The notes: generated by a model not told the origin, from the letters alone. Positions 46,967 to 57,719 are shown, numbered from the stretch's first letter. The stretch is 64,000 nucleotides of DNA from Bartonella taylorii (GCF_023920105.1 NZ_CP083693.1:1133001-1197000); one strand, 5' to 3'. Numbers and translations: made by a program.

Positions 46967-49891
46967 TCAATATTTTATTAATTGTGTAAAAATTGAATAT
47001 ACCGATTGCCCAGTTTCCTCGATTAATTTTTCAACACGAAGTAAATCAGGTTCTCCAACACTATTTAACAAAAGATCGCTTAATCCAAGTGGCATATCAT
47101 TAGGATCGAAAGAAGCATTCAAGCAAAGTCGTATAATTTGACTCAAATTCGTATAAAGGCCATAGGCATAGCGTAAATCAGAAATAAACGTCTGATTAAG
47201 AAAACTGTTTGGTAACAGAGACAAAGTATCTACTGTAGTCGCTCCAATTTGAAATGCAATCACATGCGTAATAAGAGCAAATTGAGCAATAAACTCCAGA
47301 TCCATGATACCACCAGGCATTGTTTTCAAATCCCATCGATTCTCTGGCGGTTTTTCTTTTTCAATCAAAGTACGCATTTCGCATACTGCTTTTGCTACAT
47401 CCTTCTTATTACGAGAAAAAGAAATAATTGCACAAACTTCATTTTCTAACTTTTGTAAAAAATCATGATCCCCCGCAATACCTCGTGCCCGAGTCAAAGC
47501 AAGATGTTCCCATATCCATGCTTCCTTGCGATAATATTTCTTAAAAAATTGAAAAGAAACAGCAACAGGCCCCTTATTGCCTAACGGACGCAATCTTAAA
47601 TCAACAGTATAAAGAACTCCTTGGCTTGTGAGAGTAGATAAAGCTGCGACCAAGCGCTGTGTCAAACGGGTATAATACTGAGGGATATAGAGAGGCTTTT
47701 CTCCATCAGATATTTCCGTATCCTCATCATGTTCATAAAGTAAAATAAGGTCCACATCTGAACCAGCAGTTAATTCACGACTTCCAAGCTTACCCATCCC
47801 CAGTATACCAACACGCCCTCCTTTAACATTACCATGAAGACGCGAAAATTCCTTTCGAACAGCAGAAAACGTTTTTGCGATCATAAGATCAGCAAGCGCA
47901 GTAAACGCAAAACCTGCTCTCTCTCCTGTAATGGCACCATTTAAAATTCTAATACCAATCAAAAAACGTTGCTCATCAGCAAAAATCCTTAAGTTGTCAA
48001 GAATTTCTTCATAAGAAAGAACACCTTCAAGAAAACATTCAAGCCGTTTTTCTAGATACGTTTTTGTCGGCAATTCTGAAAAAATGGTTGGATCTAACAT
48101 TCCATCAAAAACATGTGGTTTACGTGTAATAATTTCCGCAAGACGTGGAGCGGCTCCCATAATAAGCACTAACATCTCCAAAAGAGAGGGATTCGACTGC
48201 AAAAGACTAAAAAGCTGAATTCCTGAAGGCAAACCCTGTAGAAAACTATCAAAACACAACATTGCTTCATCAGCCCGTTTTGTCGCACCAAAAGCTTTTA
48301 AAAGCGCTGGGGTTAATTCCGTTAATCTTTCACGCGCTTCAGCAGATTGAGTAGCTTTATAACGCCCACAATGGAGTGTACGCATAATACGACAAATATC
48401 ACTCGCTCTTTCAAAACCTAGGCGATTTAACGTTATTAATGTCTCCGGATCATCCTCTTCCCCCGTAAAAACTAAATTGCCAATTTCTAAACCAAGTTCT
48501 TGCTCGTTCTCAAACAACGCCGCATAATGCTTTTCAACAACCCGAAGCGTTTTTAATAAATCACGGATAAAGCTGCTCTTCTCTTGATAGCCCATCAAAT
48601 ATGCAACACTTGTGAATTGAGAAACATCATTTGGGAGAAGATGCGTTTGTTCATCTGCAAGCATCTGAATACGGTGTTCTACATTTCGCAAAAAAACATA
48701 ACTTTTCACAAGGCTATCTCTCGTTTTCTCACTAATCCAACCAAGCCTTTGAAGTTCTGTTAACATTGCAACTGTCTGACGTCCGCGTAATTGAGGAAAA
48801 CGCCCACCAGCAATGAGCTGTTGTGTCTGGACAAAAAACTCAATCTCACGAATACCCCCACGCCCCAATTTTACATTATGGCCATAAGCAGCAATTTGAC
48901 CATAATTTTTATACGCATGGATTTGACGCTTGATCGAATGGATATCAGCAATAGCAGCATAATCTAAATATTTCCGCCACACATAAGGAAAAAGCTCTTT
49001 GAGAAAGTTAAATCCTGCCCTTTTATCGCCAGCGACTGGACGTGCTTTAATCATAGCAGCCCGCTCCCAATTTTGTCCTCGCCCCTCGTAATAACGCAAC
49101 GCAGTTCTTACTGGTAAAGCCAAAGGGGTTGAACTTGGATCTGGTCGAAGCCGAAAATCAAGACGAAAAACATATCCTTCCGCAGTACGTTCTTGAATGA
49201 TACGGATCAATCTGCGTACCATTTTGGAGAATACATCGATACTCTCAGAAAGTTTACCAATATGAGGTGACATTTCATCAATGAAAACAATAAGATCAAT
49301 ATCAGAAGAATAATTAAGTTCTCCTGCCCCCAATTTTCCCATCCCTAAAATGATTAAACCACAATCTTTTTCTGGATCATCACGATTCGACAAATTTATC
49401 TTACCATGATCGTGAGCCTCTCTTAAAAGAAAACGTAGAGCAACACCTAATGCAACTTCTCCCAAACGTGTCATCCAAGCGCATGAAATTTCATAAGTAA
49501 AAACACCACTTAAATCAGCTAAAGCAATGAGAACATGTGCTTCGCGTTTTTTTTTCCTTAAAGCAACCATCAATGAAGTTTCATGTATAGATTCATTCTT
49601 ATCAATGGCTGCAATATCAGCTATAATTTCGCTCAACCTTGTTTCTATATCAACATTCAATAAGGGAGTAAGATACGATGGATTGGCGATCAAAACCTCA
49701 CGCAAAAAAGGAGATAAGGTCATAACCGCGCTTATAAATTCAATCTGCTTTCCCCTGTCAGAAATAAAGGAAACAAGCGATTCTAAATTTTCTTTTCTCG
49801 CTTGTTCTGCAAGCTCTTTCAGCCATTGAAAACCTCTCTCATCAAGCGAACATAAAGAGAGAAGCTGTGTTTTTAAAAAAGCATTTTTCAT
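46967..49891 (-). CDS. glnE: Glutamine synthetase adenylyltransferase/deadenylase
   Basis: The 974-residue protein has the expected two nucleotidyltransferase domains: GMGKLGAGELNYSSDIDLIVFID near residue 185 (deadenylylase half) and GMGKLGSRELTAGSDVDLILLYE near residue 690 (adenylylase half), both with the G-S...D-x-D pattern, plus the RLRPD and LRLRPLG motifs. GlnE adjusts glutamine synthetase activity in response to PII. Length matches the family. It sits downstream of a two-component pair with a gap of about 100 bases. Confidence 0.94.
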   Translation of the reverse strand: MKNAFLKTQLLSLCSLDERGFQWLKELAEQARKENLESLVSFISDRGKQIEFISAVMTLSPFLREVLIANPSYLTPLLNVDIETRLSEIIADIAAIDKNESIHETSLMVALRKKKREAHVLIALADLSGVFTYEISCAWMTRLGEVALGVALRFLLREAHDHGKINLSNRDDPEKDCGLIILGMGKLGAGELNYSSDIDLIVFIDEMSPHIGKLSESIDVFSKMVRRLIRIIQERTAEGYVFRLDFRLRPDPSSTPLALPVRTALRYYEGRGQNWERAAMIKARPVAGDKRAGFNFLKELFPYVWRKYLDYAAIADIHSIKRQIHAYKNYGQIAAYGHNVKLGRGGIREIEFFVQTQQLIAGGRFPQLRGRQTVAMLTELQRLGWISEKTRDSLVKSYVFLRNVEHRIQMLADEQTHLLPNDVSQFTSVAYLMGYQEKSSFIRDLLKTLRVVEKHYAALFENEQELGLEIGNLVFTGEEDDPETLITLNRLGFERASDICRIMRTLHCGRYKATQSAEARERLTELTPALLKAFGATKRADEAMLCFDSFLQGLPSGIQLFSLLQSNPSLLEMLVLIMGAAPRLAEIITRKPHVFDGMLDPTIFSELPTKTYLEKRLECFLEGVLSYEEILDNLRIFADEQRFLIGIRILNGAITGERAGFAFTALADLMIAKTFSAVRKEFSRLHGNVKGGRVGILGMGKLGSRELTAGSDVDLILLYEHDEDTEISDGEKPLYIPQYYTRLTQRLVAALSTLTSQGVLYTVDLRLRPLGNKGPVAVSFQFFKKYYRKEAWIWEHLALTRARGIAGDHDFLQKLENEVCAIISFSRNKKDVAKAVCEMRTLIEKEKPPENRWDLKTMPGGIMDLEFIAQFALITHVIAFQIGATTVDTLSLLPNSFLNQTFISDLRYAYGLYTNLSQIIRLCLNASFDPNDMPLGLSDLLLNSVGEPDLLRVEKLIEETGQSVYSIFTQLIKY

Positions 49892-49988
49892 CTATACTCT
49901 CTAGAAAAGTATTTCATCTTTTTTCTATTGCGTTATAATCTAAGGAAAAATAGTCACAGGTATTCAAACAATGAAACAAAAACATTTT

Positions 49989-51371
49989 TTAAGGAAATAA
50001 TAAAACAGCCCTAAACCCTGGATTTGCATCTTCGAGTAACAACTCACCTCCATGAAGTTTCATAACAGCTTTTGCTATACTTAAACCAATACCAAAACCC
50101 GGCTGTGTACGACTTTCTTCAAGGCGAAAAAAACGTTCTGTTACTTTTTCACGTTTATCCGCTGCAATTCCTGGACCATTATCACTCACAACAACCAACA
50201 CATGTTCACCACGATATTCCATCGATAAGCAAACCTTCGCCTTTCTTCCATCCTTAGACGCGTATTTAATGGCATTATCTATAAGATTAAAAATTGATTG
50301 CGCAACAAGCTCACGATTCAATTTAAGCTCTTTATCAAATGTATCCCCTAACCGCAAAAGAACACCCGACTCTTCAGCAAAAGGCTCATAAAGTTCAACA
50401 GCATCTTCAAGGATCAATTTCATATTCATAATCTCAAGATGCTCAATTGCACTGCTGGCTTCAATGCGTGAAATCATTAAAATCGCATTAAAAGTACGAA
50501 TAAGTTGATCTGATTCAGCAATGACAGCATCAAGTACTTGGCGATATTCAAGCTTTGTCTTTTGCCCTGAAAGCGCTTCTTCAGCGCGATTTCTAAGACG
50601 TGTCAGCGGTGTCTTAAGATCATGAGCAATATTATCCGATACTTGACGCAAACCAATATTTAATTCTTCAATGCGGTCTAACATAACATTAAGATTAGCA
50701 GACAATCGATCAAACTCATCACCTACCCCAGAAACAGGCAAACGGCCACTGAAATCACCATTCATCAAGCGTTTTGATGCCGCTGTAACATGATCAATCC
50801 TTTGCAATGCTCGCCTACCAACAAAAAACCATATGAGTAAAGCACCTCCAACCATTGTCGCAAGAGCAATCATGACTGCTTTACGAATAAGCGCTGCAAA
50901 ACGTTCTGGTTCATCCAAATCCCGACCTATAAGAATCTTCATAGCATTAGGCAAATCAACAACTATTGCCAAAGCGCGATGTTCACTTGTTTTGCCATGT
51001 TCTCCAAAACGTGAATACAAAAAAGAATTTGCAATAAAGCCACTATGATTCAAAAGACCTAACTCAATACGCGCAACATTACCTGCTAAAACGCGCCCCA
51101 TAGGGTCAGTAACCAGATATAGAAAAGCTCCCGGTTGTCGTGAACGATAATCAATAGTACGCATTAATAAAGGCAGCCCACCATAATGATAAGCATTTTC
51201 TATATACTTTAATTCTTCATTTAAAGCCTGTTCCGTTTGCTCTGTTAACAACGAAGCAGAAAATGCCGTCATATAAATAGAGAGTCCTGTTGCAACTAAC
51301 CCAAATAATAAAATATAAAGTGCTGAAAGCCTTAGCGCAGTTGTGCGCATTATATTGATCAAACGATTCAT
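49989..51371 (-). CDS. Sensor histidine kinase of a two-component pair
   Basis: The 460-residue protein has two membrane segments (about 12-32 and 162-182) with a periplasmic loop between, a HAMP linker (about 185-237), HisKA with DNIAHDLKTPLTRLRNR (phospho-His), N box SIFNLIDNAIKYA, G1 DNGPGI and G2 GFGIGLSIAKAV. It starts four bases inside the regulator gene, so both are translated together. The pair lies between degP and glnE, an arrangement that suggests envelope-stress sensing, but the signal is not known from the sequence. Confidence 0.88.
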   Translation of the reverse strand: MNRLINIMRTTALRLSALYILLFGLVATGLSIYMTAFSASLLTEQTEQALNEELKYIENAYHYGGLPLLMRTIDYRSRQPGAFLYLVTDPMGRVLAGNVARIELGLLNHSGFIANSFLYSRFGEHGKTSEHRALAIVVDLPNAMKILIGRDLDEPERFAALIRKAVMIALATMVGGALLIWFFVGRRALQRIDHVTAASKRLMNGDFSGRLPVSGVGDEFDRLSANLNVMLDRIEELNIGLRQVSDNIAHDLKTPLTRLRNRAEEALSGQKTKLEYRQVLDAVIAESDQLIRTFNAILMISRIEASSAIEHLEIMNMKLILEDAVELYEPFAEESGVLLRLGDTFDKELKLNRELVAQSIFNLIDNAIKYASKDGRKAKVCLSMEYRGEHVLVVVSDNGPGIAADKREKVTERFFRLEESRTQPGFGIGLSIAKAVMKLHGGELLLEDANPGFRAVLLFP

Positions 51372-52054
51372 ATTTTGTTATCTGACGCTTTCAGCATATA
51401 TCCAGCTCCACGCACTGTATGGAGCAGTGGGATATCAAAATCTTTTTCAATTTTTGCTCTTAAACGGGATATATGAACATCAATGACATTTGTTTGTGGA
51501 TCAAAATGGTAATCCCAAACATTTTCCAAAAGCATTGTGCGTGTAACAACCTGACCAGCATATCGCATTAAATATTCAAGTAAACGAAACTCTCGTGGTT
51601 GTAATACAATATTTCTATCACCCCGTTTTACCGTATGTGCTAACCGATCAAGCTCAAGATTGCCCACGCAATAAACTGTTTCTGCCTCTTTAGGATTTTT
51701 CCGACGTTGTAGCACTTCAACACGAGCAAGAAGCTCAGAAAAAGCATAAGGCTTTGTCAAATAATCATCACCCCCTGCACGCAAACCCGTTACACGATCA
51801 TTTACTTGCCCTAAAGCCGAAAGAATGAGAACTGGTGTTTCATTGCCTTTAGCGCGTAATTCAGTAATAATAGAAAGCCCATCACGATGCAAAAGCATTC
51901 GATCAACAACCATCACATCATAATTCTCTGTTTCAGCTAAGGCATATCCAGTATCCCCATCATACGCAACATCAACTGAATGTCCTGCTTCCCAAAAAGC
52001 TTTTTCGAGATAACGCCCCGTCTCACGATCATCTTCGATAACGAGTATCTTCAT
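51368..52054 (-). CDS. OmpR-family response regulator
   Basis: The 228-residue product (from ATG 52054; an ATG five codons upstream is also possible) has a receiver domain with ILVIEDDRETG (acidic pair), the phospho-acceptor Asp in MVVDRMLL and Lys in YLTKPYAFSELLARV, then a winged-helix DNA-binding domain with LQPREFRLLEYLMR and VDVHISRLRAKIE. It would be phosphorylated by the kinase encoded with a four-base overlap. Located about 80 bases after degP on the same strand. Confidence 0.9.
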   Translation of the reverse strand: MKILVIEDDRETGRYLEKAFWEAGHSVDVAYDGDTGYALAETENYDVMVVDRMLLHRDGLSIITELRAKGNETPVLILSALGQVNDRVTGLRAGGDDYLTKPYAFSELLARVEVLQRRKNPKEAETVYCVGNLELDRLAHTVKRGDRNIVLQPREFRLLEYLMRYAGQVVTRTMLLENVWDYHFDPQTNVIDVHISRLRAKIEKDFDIPLLHTVRGAGYMLKASDNKI

Positions 52055-52133
52055 ACAACGCATCTCCATTATTTTATCAAATTGCTTTGTAGAACAGAAA
52101 TCTACAAAATTTCTGTCCTACATCAACAAAGTG

Positions 52134-53648
52134 TTATTTTTTGAAAATTGGAAGGGGAATAAAGCGATTTTGACCATTTGTTCGCACTTGTAAGAGTATG
52201 GCGGGTCGTCCTAACTTTTGCGCATTTTTGATTGTATCAGTAATATCAGAAGCTTTTTTAACAGGCTGATTATTCACTGTCACAATCACATCCCCAGGTT
52301 TTATTCCTTTATCCGCAGCATCTGAATCTGAATCTACATCCGTTACGACCAATCCTAAACCATCATCAGAAGGCGCTACAATCAAACCATAATCTTCCAA
52401 CGTTTCATCCGATGAATTACTGCGTTCATTTGAATATTTTGAACCCTCTTTCTTACCTTCACCTTCAGGCATTGCATCAAGCTTAACCTTGATACTACTT
52501 TCCTTACCAGATCTCAAAACACCCAAAGTTACTGTTTCTCCCGGTCTAATATTTGCAATACGCTTCGCCAATTCACGAGCATCAGCAATCTTTTCACTAT
52601 TCACTGAGATAATGACATCACCTGCCTTGATACCAGCCTTTGCTGCTGGCCCTTTTAATGGATCAGTAACCAAAGCACCTTTGGACTCTTTCAAACCTAT
52701 TGAATCAGAAATCTCCTTCGTTACAGGCTGAATCTGAACCCCAAGCCAACCACGCTGGACTGAACCTTTTTCTATAAGTTGTTGCACAACCTGTTTTGCT
52801 GTCGCTGCCGGAATCGCAAAAGCAATCCCAACATTCCCTCCAGAAGGAGAAAAAATTGCCGTATTAACTCCAACAACCTTGCCATTCAGATCAAAAGTTG
52901 GACCACCTGAGTTCCCCCTATTAACAGCAGCATCAATCTGAATAAAATCATCATAAACACCAGCGCCAATATCACGTCCCCGTGCCGAAACAATACCTGC
53001 TGTCACAGTTCCGCCAAGACCAAATGGATTACCGATAGCAACAACCCAATCACCAATGCGAAGCTTTGAATCATCACCAAAATCAACATACGAAAATTTT
53101 CTTTTGTCATTTACTTTTAGTACTGCAAGGTCGGTGCGCGGATCTGTCCCAATGAGTTTTGCATTCAACTCTGTACCATCATCAAGAACAACAGAATAAC
53201 TTGTACCGTCAGAAATTACGTGATCATTAGTTACAATATAGCCATCAGACGAAATAAAAAAACCTGATCCAAAAGCTATAGGGCGGAGTTTATGTGAACG
53301 CGATGGAAACTTATTTTTAGGCTTGTCCAAATCATAAAACTCTTTAAAAAACCTTTTCAAGGGATGTTGATCTGGTAATTGGTCAATACCTGGACCATTA
53401 AAAAAATTGTTAAAGAACCACTCTTCTTTCTTTTTATTGCTCTTAACTTGCACTGCAACAACTGCAGGTTTCACTTGAGAAACAATATCTGCAAATCCCT
53501 GCTGTTGTATTAACGAAGTAAATACAGAATTTGCATGAACCGCTGTCGTCCATAAGCTCGATCCACATCCACTAAAAAACAGTGCACTTTCTAACATCGC
53601 AGAAAAACTCACTGCGGCTAATGTTTTAAAGAAAGTTTTTTTAATCAT
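52134..53648 (-). CDS. degP: Periplasmic serine protease DegP/HtrA
   Basis: The 504-residue protein has an N-terminal signal segment (about 8-40), a trypsin-like domain with the triad His in YIVTNDHVI, Asp in RTDLAVLKV and Ser in VNRGNSGGP, and two PDZ domains (about 290-385 and 410-500, both with the pattern G-x-K-x-GDVI-x-x-VN). It degrades or refolds misfolded envelope proteins in the periplasm and should matter for the many secreted beta-barrels encoded here. It precedes the two-component pair on the same strand. Confidence 0.93.
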   Translation of the reverse strand: MIKKTFFKTLAAVSFSAMLESALFFSGCGSSLWTTAVHANSVFTSLIQQQGFADIVSQVKPAVVAVQVKSNKKKEEWFFNNFFNGPGIDQLPDQHPLKRFFKEFYDLDKPKNKFPSRSHKLRPIAFGSGFFISSDGYIVTNDHVISDGTSYSVVLDDGTELNAKLIGTDPRTDLAVLKVNDKRKFSYVDFGDDSKLRIGDWVVAIGNPFGLGGTVTAGIVSARGRDIGAGVYDDFIQIDAAVNRGNSGGPTFDLNGKVVGVNTAIFSPSGGNVGIAFAIPAATAKQVVQQLIEKGSVQRGWLGVQIQPVTKEISDSIGLKESKGALVTDPLKGPAAKAGIKAGDVIISVNSEKIADARELAKRIANIRPGETVTLGVLRSGKESSIKVKLDAMPEGEGKKEGSKYSNERSNSSDETLEDYGLIVAPSDDGLGLVVTDVDSDSDAADKGIKPGDVIVTVNNQPVKKASDITDTIKNAQKLGRPAILLQVRTNGQNRFIPLPIFKK

Positions 53649-53810
53649 TTGGTATATGCTCCTAATTTAATCATATTTTTATTCCAATTTCGATCTCTTA
53701 TAAAATAGTAGACCTTACCGTTTTCTGTCTAAATTGTTAAAGTTTTGTAAGGTTTAAGGTCACAACAACACATAATTATCAATAAAGCTGTATGACAGAT
53801 TGAAATATAA

Positions 53811-54221
53811 TCATTTTTTCTTATGTTTACATCGTTTTATCCGAAAAAATATAGCGCTTGCACCAATGATGATAATTATCAAAGGCGACAACCATAAAAA
53901 CCAAGTTGTTTTATTAAATGGCGGTTTCAAAAGAATAAACTCACCATATCGCTCAACAAGAAAATCAATGACTTGCTGATTGGTATAACCCATTTTTAAT
54001 CGCTCCCGAATCAAAATCCGTAAATCACGCGCTAGGGAAGTATCTGAATCATCAATTGATTGATTTTGGCAAACCGGACAGCGCAAATGTGATGAAATAT
54101 CTCTTGCACGCAATTCAAGAGCTCGATCGTTTAAAATTTCATCCGGCTCCACTGCTATCACTAACCGCAAAGGAAAAATAACGATTAAAAAAAGCAAAAT
54201 CCAAAGCAATACATTTTTCAT
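53811..54221 (-). CDS. ccmH: Cytochrome c maturation protein CcmH
   Basis: The 136-residue product starts at ATG 54221, overlapping the ccmF stop as ATGA. It has a signal/anchor segment, the redox motif LRCPVCQNQSIDDS (CxxC), LRILIRERLKMGYT, VERYGEFILLKPPF, and a C-terminal membrane segment followed by a basic tail. CcmH reduces the CxxCH of apocytochromes c for heme attachment, working with CcmF and CcmI in the inner membrane. Last gene of the cluster. Confidence 0.93.
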   Translation of the reverse strand: MKNVLLWILLFLIVIFPLRLVIAVEPDEILNDRALELRARDISSHLRCPVCQNQSIDDSDTSLARDLRILIRERLKMGYTNQQVIDFLVERYGEFILLKPPFNKTTWFLWLSPLIIIIIGASAIFFRIKRCKHKKK

Positions 54222-56200
54222 CTCAAAATCTTTCCAGAAAATTTCAAGCAAGAATCACCCTGTTTGTGCGTCCCAATGTGGAACCAATAAAAAAGTGAAA
54301 GACAACCACCCATTGCCATCATTAATGCTCCTAACCAAACACACATTATGTAAGGCTTCCACCATATATGCAAAACAAGTCCTCGATCATCTATACGTCC
54401 CGGTACAATATATAACTGGGATAAGCCATGACGCTGAATACCAACTTCCGTTGTTGATATATTTTGACTAGAATAAAATCGCTTTGATGCGGTTACATTG
54501 CGCACAGCATCTTCATTTTCATATATTGTAAAATTAAACTCTATTGCAGAATAATTCGGACCAGCGCCATTGCGCACTTCATCAAAATGAAGGGTTTTAC
54601 CTGCTATCGCCACCTTATCTCCTATGTGCATGGTTAGAATACGCTCTTGCCCAAAAGACGCAACACAGATAATACCAAACAATGTAACGCCTAACCCCAT
54701 GTGCGCCATTGCCGCACCAAAAACGGACCATGGTAATCCAATAAGTCTCTTAACCCGTATCAACAAAGATAGCTTGCGATGTCCACTCTTTCCCCAAAGA
54801 TCAGCTAAACTGCCTAAGAAAACAAAAGCTGAAAGTCCAATCCCTAGAGCAGCAAAAATATCACGCAAAGATTTCGCATAAAATGTTATAAAACAAACTG
54901 CGCAAACTAATGCAAAAACAAGCCATAGCCGTTCAAAAACTGCATGAAAATCACCACGTTTCCACGCCATCATTGATCCAAATGGAGCCAATAATAACAA
55001 TAACACCATTAAAGGCCCACAGGTGAGGTTAAAAAAAGCTGCACCAACAGAAATTCTTTGCCCTGTTAATGCGTCAACAAAATAAGGATAGAGCGTACCA
55101 ATCAATACTGTTGCTATAATTGTTGTAAGTAACAAATTATTTAAAACAATAAAACCTTCACGCGAAATTGGCTGAAAGAATTTTCCTGTTTTTAAAACAG
55201 GAACACGCAAAGCAAAAAGAAGCAGTGCCCCTCCCGTAAAAAAGAATAAAAGTGCAAGAATTGCTCGCCCACGTTCTGGATCAACAGCAAAACTATGAAC
55301 AGACGTTAAAAGACCGGAACGGACAAGAAAAGTTCCCATAAGAGAAAGGGAAAAAGTAAGAAGAGCTAAAAATAAAGTCCAACTTTTTAATGTCTCCCGC
55401 TTTTCAAGAACAAGAGCAGAATGCAAAAAAGCTGTTCCTGAAAGCCAGGGCATAAACGAAACGTTTTCAACTGGATCCCAAAACCAATAACCGCCCCATC
55501 CTAGCTCATAATAAGCCCAATAAGACCCAACCATAATACCCAATGTCAAAAAACACCAAGAAAGTAGAAGCCAAGGACGAACCCAACGCGCCCAAAGCCT
55601 ATCGACATGCCCTATAATCAATGCAGCTACTGCAAAAGAAAAACAAAGTGAAAAACCAACATAGCCTAAATAAAGAAGAGGTGGATGAATTGCTAACGCG
55701 ATATCTTGTAAAAGAGGATTGAGATCTTTTCCCTGCAATGCTGGTGGGTGAACACGTAAAAATGGGTTAGACATAAAAAGAATAAATAAAAGAAAAGTGC
55801 TTGTAATCCAACTTTGGCATATTAAAATTAGTGCCTTAAACTGTTCTGGCAAATGTTGGCTAAAGAACGCCATCAATGTACTAAAAAAAACAAGGCTTAC
55901 AACCCATAATAACATAGATCCTTCGTGATTTCCCCAAACACCGGTAATTTTATACAGCATTGGTTTTTCTGAATGAGAATTCTCAACAACATTCAAAACA
56001 GAAAAATCAGATACAATATGAGCATGAATAATAATCAAAAAAGATAAGAACAATAATGTAAAAGTAATATATGTCAGGGGAACAGCTGTTTGCATTAACG
56101 AACGCTCTCTCCACAAAAAACCCAAAGCAGGCAAGAAAGCTCCTAATAAACTCACTGCAAATGCTGCAGATAAAAAAATATGACCCAGTTCAACAAACAC
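54218..56200 (-). CDS. ccmF: Heme lyase subunit CcmF
   Basis: About 660 residues with some fifteen membrane segments and the conserved WWG-type heme-handling motif GYWFWDPVENVSFMPWLSGT, the adjacent periplasmic His residues (such as HPPLLYLGY), and GVWGNHEGSMLLW. CcmF with CcmH attaches heme delivered by CcmE to apocytochrome c. I prefer the GTG at 56200 (FVELGHIFLSAAFAVSL, matching usual CcmF N-termini) over GTG 56221, which would overlap ccmE by 14 bases. Part of the ccmI-E-F-H order. Confidence 0.92.
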   Translation of the reverse strand: MFVELGHIFLSAAFAVSLLGAFLPALGFLWRERSLMQTAVPLTYITFTLLFLSFLIIIHAHIVSDFSVLNVVENSHSEKPMLYKITGVWGNHEGSMLLWVVSLVFFSTLMAFFSQHLPEQFKALILICQSWITSTFLLFILFMSNPFLRVHPPALQGKDLNPLLQDIALAIHPPLLYLGYVGFSLCFSFAVAALIIGHVDRLWARWVRPWLLLSWCFLTLGIMVGSYWAYYELGWGGYWFWDPVENVSFMPWLSGTAFLHSALVLEKRETLKSWTLFLALLTFSLSLMGTFLVRSGLLTSVHSFAVDPERGRAILALLFFFTGGALLLFALRVPVLKTGKFFQPISREGFIVLNNLLLTTIIATVLIGTLYPYFVDALTGQRISVGAAFFNLTCGPLMVLLLLLAPFGSMMAWKRGDFHAVFERLWLVFALVCAVCFITFYAKSLRDIFAALGIGLSAFVFLGSLADLWGKSGHRKLSLLIRVKRLIGLPWSVFGAAMAHMGLGVTLFGIICVASFGQERILTMHIGDKVAIAGKTLHFDEVRNGAGPNYSAIEFNFTIYENEDAVRNVTASKRFYSSQNISTTEVGIQRHGLSQLYIVPGRIDDRGLVLHIWWKPYIMCVWLGALMMAMGGCLSLFYWFHIGTHKQGDSCLKFSGKILR

Positions 56201-56207
56201 AATTGAA

Positions 56208-56693
56208 TTATTTCTCCACACTGTGATGTTTATTCAAGCGATCAGCTGTTTCTTTAGACATATAAGTCTCATCATGTTTCGCCAAAATACGCGTACCTTT
56301 AAAAACACCCTGTTTATCAAAATATCCTTCTACGATAACACCCTGTCCTTCACGAAAAAGATCCGGTAAGACACCATTGAAAATCACTTTTTCATGTTCT
56401 GTGTTATCCGTTACAAAAAAAACAATGCCCATCTCTCCAAAATATTCAACAGTTCCCTTTTCAACAAAACCTCCTAAGCGCAAAGGGCGTCCCGTTAAAA
56501 TATCTTCTCTTGTAATTTCAGAGGGCATTCGAAAAAAACTTACCGTATTACGCATTGCATATATGAGAAGGCTTGTCGCAATTGCCACAATCAAACAATA
56601 CAATAAGACTATAAGCAATCGCTTTCTTTTTCGCTGCTTTAAAATGGCTTTTAGTGAAGGAAAACTTTTTAAAGATTGATTGTTCATAGGCAC
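56208..56693 (-). CDS. ccmE: Heme chaperone CcmE
   Basis: The 161-residue protein has a basic cytoplasmic N-terminus, one membrane anchor (about 25-46) and a periplasmic OB-fold with [23 protein letters not shown], and [14 protein letters not shown]. The heme-binding His is in AKHDETY at about residue 140 (the usual motif is HDENY). CcmE binds heme covalently and passes it to CcmF. Just upstream of ccmF with a short gap or overlap depending on the ccmF start. Confidence 0.92.
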   Translation of the reverse strand: MPMNNQSLKSFPSLKAILKQRKRKRLLIVLLYCLIVAIATSLLIYAMRNTVSFFRMPSEITREDILTGRPLRLGGFVEKGTVEYFGEMGIVFFVTDNTEHEKVIFNGVLPDLFREGQGVIVEGYFDKQGVFKGTRILAKHDETYMSKETADRLNKHHSVEK

Positions 56694-56871
56694 TCTACGA
56701 AAACTCTTTTTATAAACACGTTATATAAACATTAATTCATATGGCTTATCTTTTAAAAGAGCTTGGCACATCTTACCTACGGGTGCAACTTTTATCCAAT
56801 ATCTTCACTTCTCTCGAATATACTCTCTGGTTTTATAGTCTTAAACTGTCGATAATCACTTCCTGAATATT

Positions 56872-57606
56872 CTAATTAGATAAATCACGTAATTGAACTA
56901 TCATGGCTTCAATACGTGATCGCCCTGTGAAATCCTTAGGCATTGTATCAAGAAAATTTTGTAAAAACTGCACTGCTTGCAAAGACTTCCCAGCCTGATG
57001 AAGCGCTTCAGCTAGTAATAAACGAGGATAAAAATCATTTGGCGCTAAATCGGCTGCTTTTTGAAAAACATTTTGTGCTTCTTGCGTAATCATTCCGCCC
57101 TCATAACCAACTAATGCCAACCCATATCCAACAAGTCTTGGAGCTGATTCTCCATTCAAGCGAAGCGCATCTAAATAAATGTTCACTGCATCCTGAAAAC
57201 GACCTTCCTCGAGGTATCCTACGGCTAATGCATCTGCTAGCTTTCCATCATGAGGTGCACGAAAAAAAAGTACTTGTAAACGAACGAGCTGTTCACGCTT
57301 ACTGAGTGTCTTTGGATTCTTATCCATTAACTCGCTAAAAAAATAACTTTTAACTTCTGGATTACCTGTCAGAGCGTAAATGTTCCATGTCATAAAAAGA
57401 ACAAACAAAATACTCAACGCTTTAAAAGTATATCTATTTTTATGATGCATGGAAGCCCTGTAAGATATAACCGAATACATACGACTTCTATAACTATCAA
57501 TGGCTTGAACTCTTCGCTTTTTCCCAGCCCCATAGTTATGTAGCGAAATAAAAAGAATACACACCCAAAAGATAAGCAAGAGTACTTTCGAAACTAGTAA
57601 TAGCAT
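56872..57606 (-). CDS. ccmI: Cytochrome c maturation protein CcmI (short)
   Basis: The 244-residue protein has two membrane segments (about 3-22 and 60-78) and a periplasmic TPR region (about 110-235: LADALAVGYLEEGRFQDAVNIYLDAL and later repeats). CcmI chaperones apocytochrome c to the CcmFH complex. It is shorter than many homologues, which carry a longer linker or C-terminal domain. A 178-base gap separates it from ccmE, unlike the tight packing of ccmE-F-H, so ccmE may have its own promoter. Confidence 0.82.
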   Translation of the reverse strand: MLLLVSKVLLLIFWVCILFISLHNYGAGKKRRVQAIDSYRSRMYSVISYRASMHHKNRYTFKALSILFVLFMTWNIYALTGNPEVKSYFFSELMDKNPKTLSKREQLVRLQVLFFRAPHDGKLADALAVGYLEEGRFQDAVNIYLDALRLNGESAPRLVGYGLALVGYEGGMITQEAQNVFQKAADLAPNDFYPRLLLAEALHQAGKSLQAVQFLQNFLDTMPKDFTGRSRIEAMIVQLRDLSN

Positions 57607-57719
57607 ATCATTGTTGTACCAATAGGAAAATCAAAAAGTATAATCAATTTATCCTCTCCTTCCCCTCTTATTCACAAAAATACTACTGCCTGCTTACAAA
57701 TGCTCTAGAGAAAAGATAT

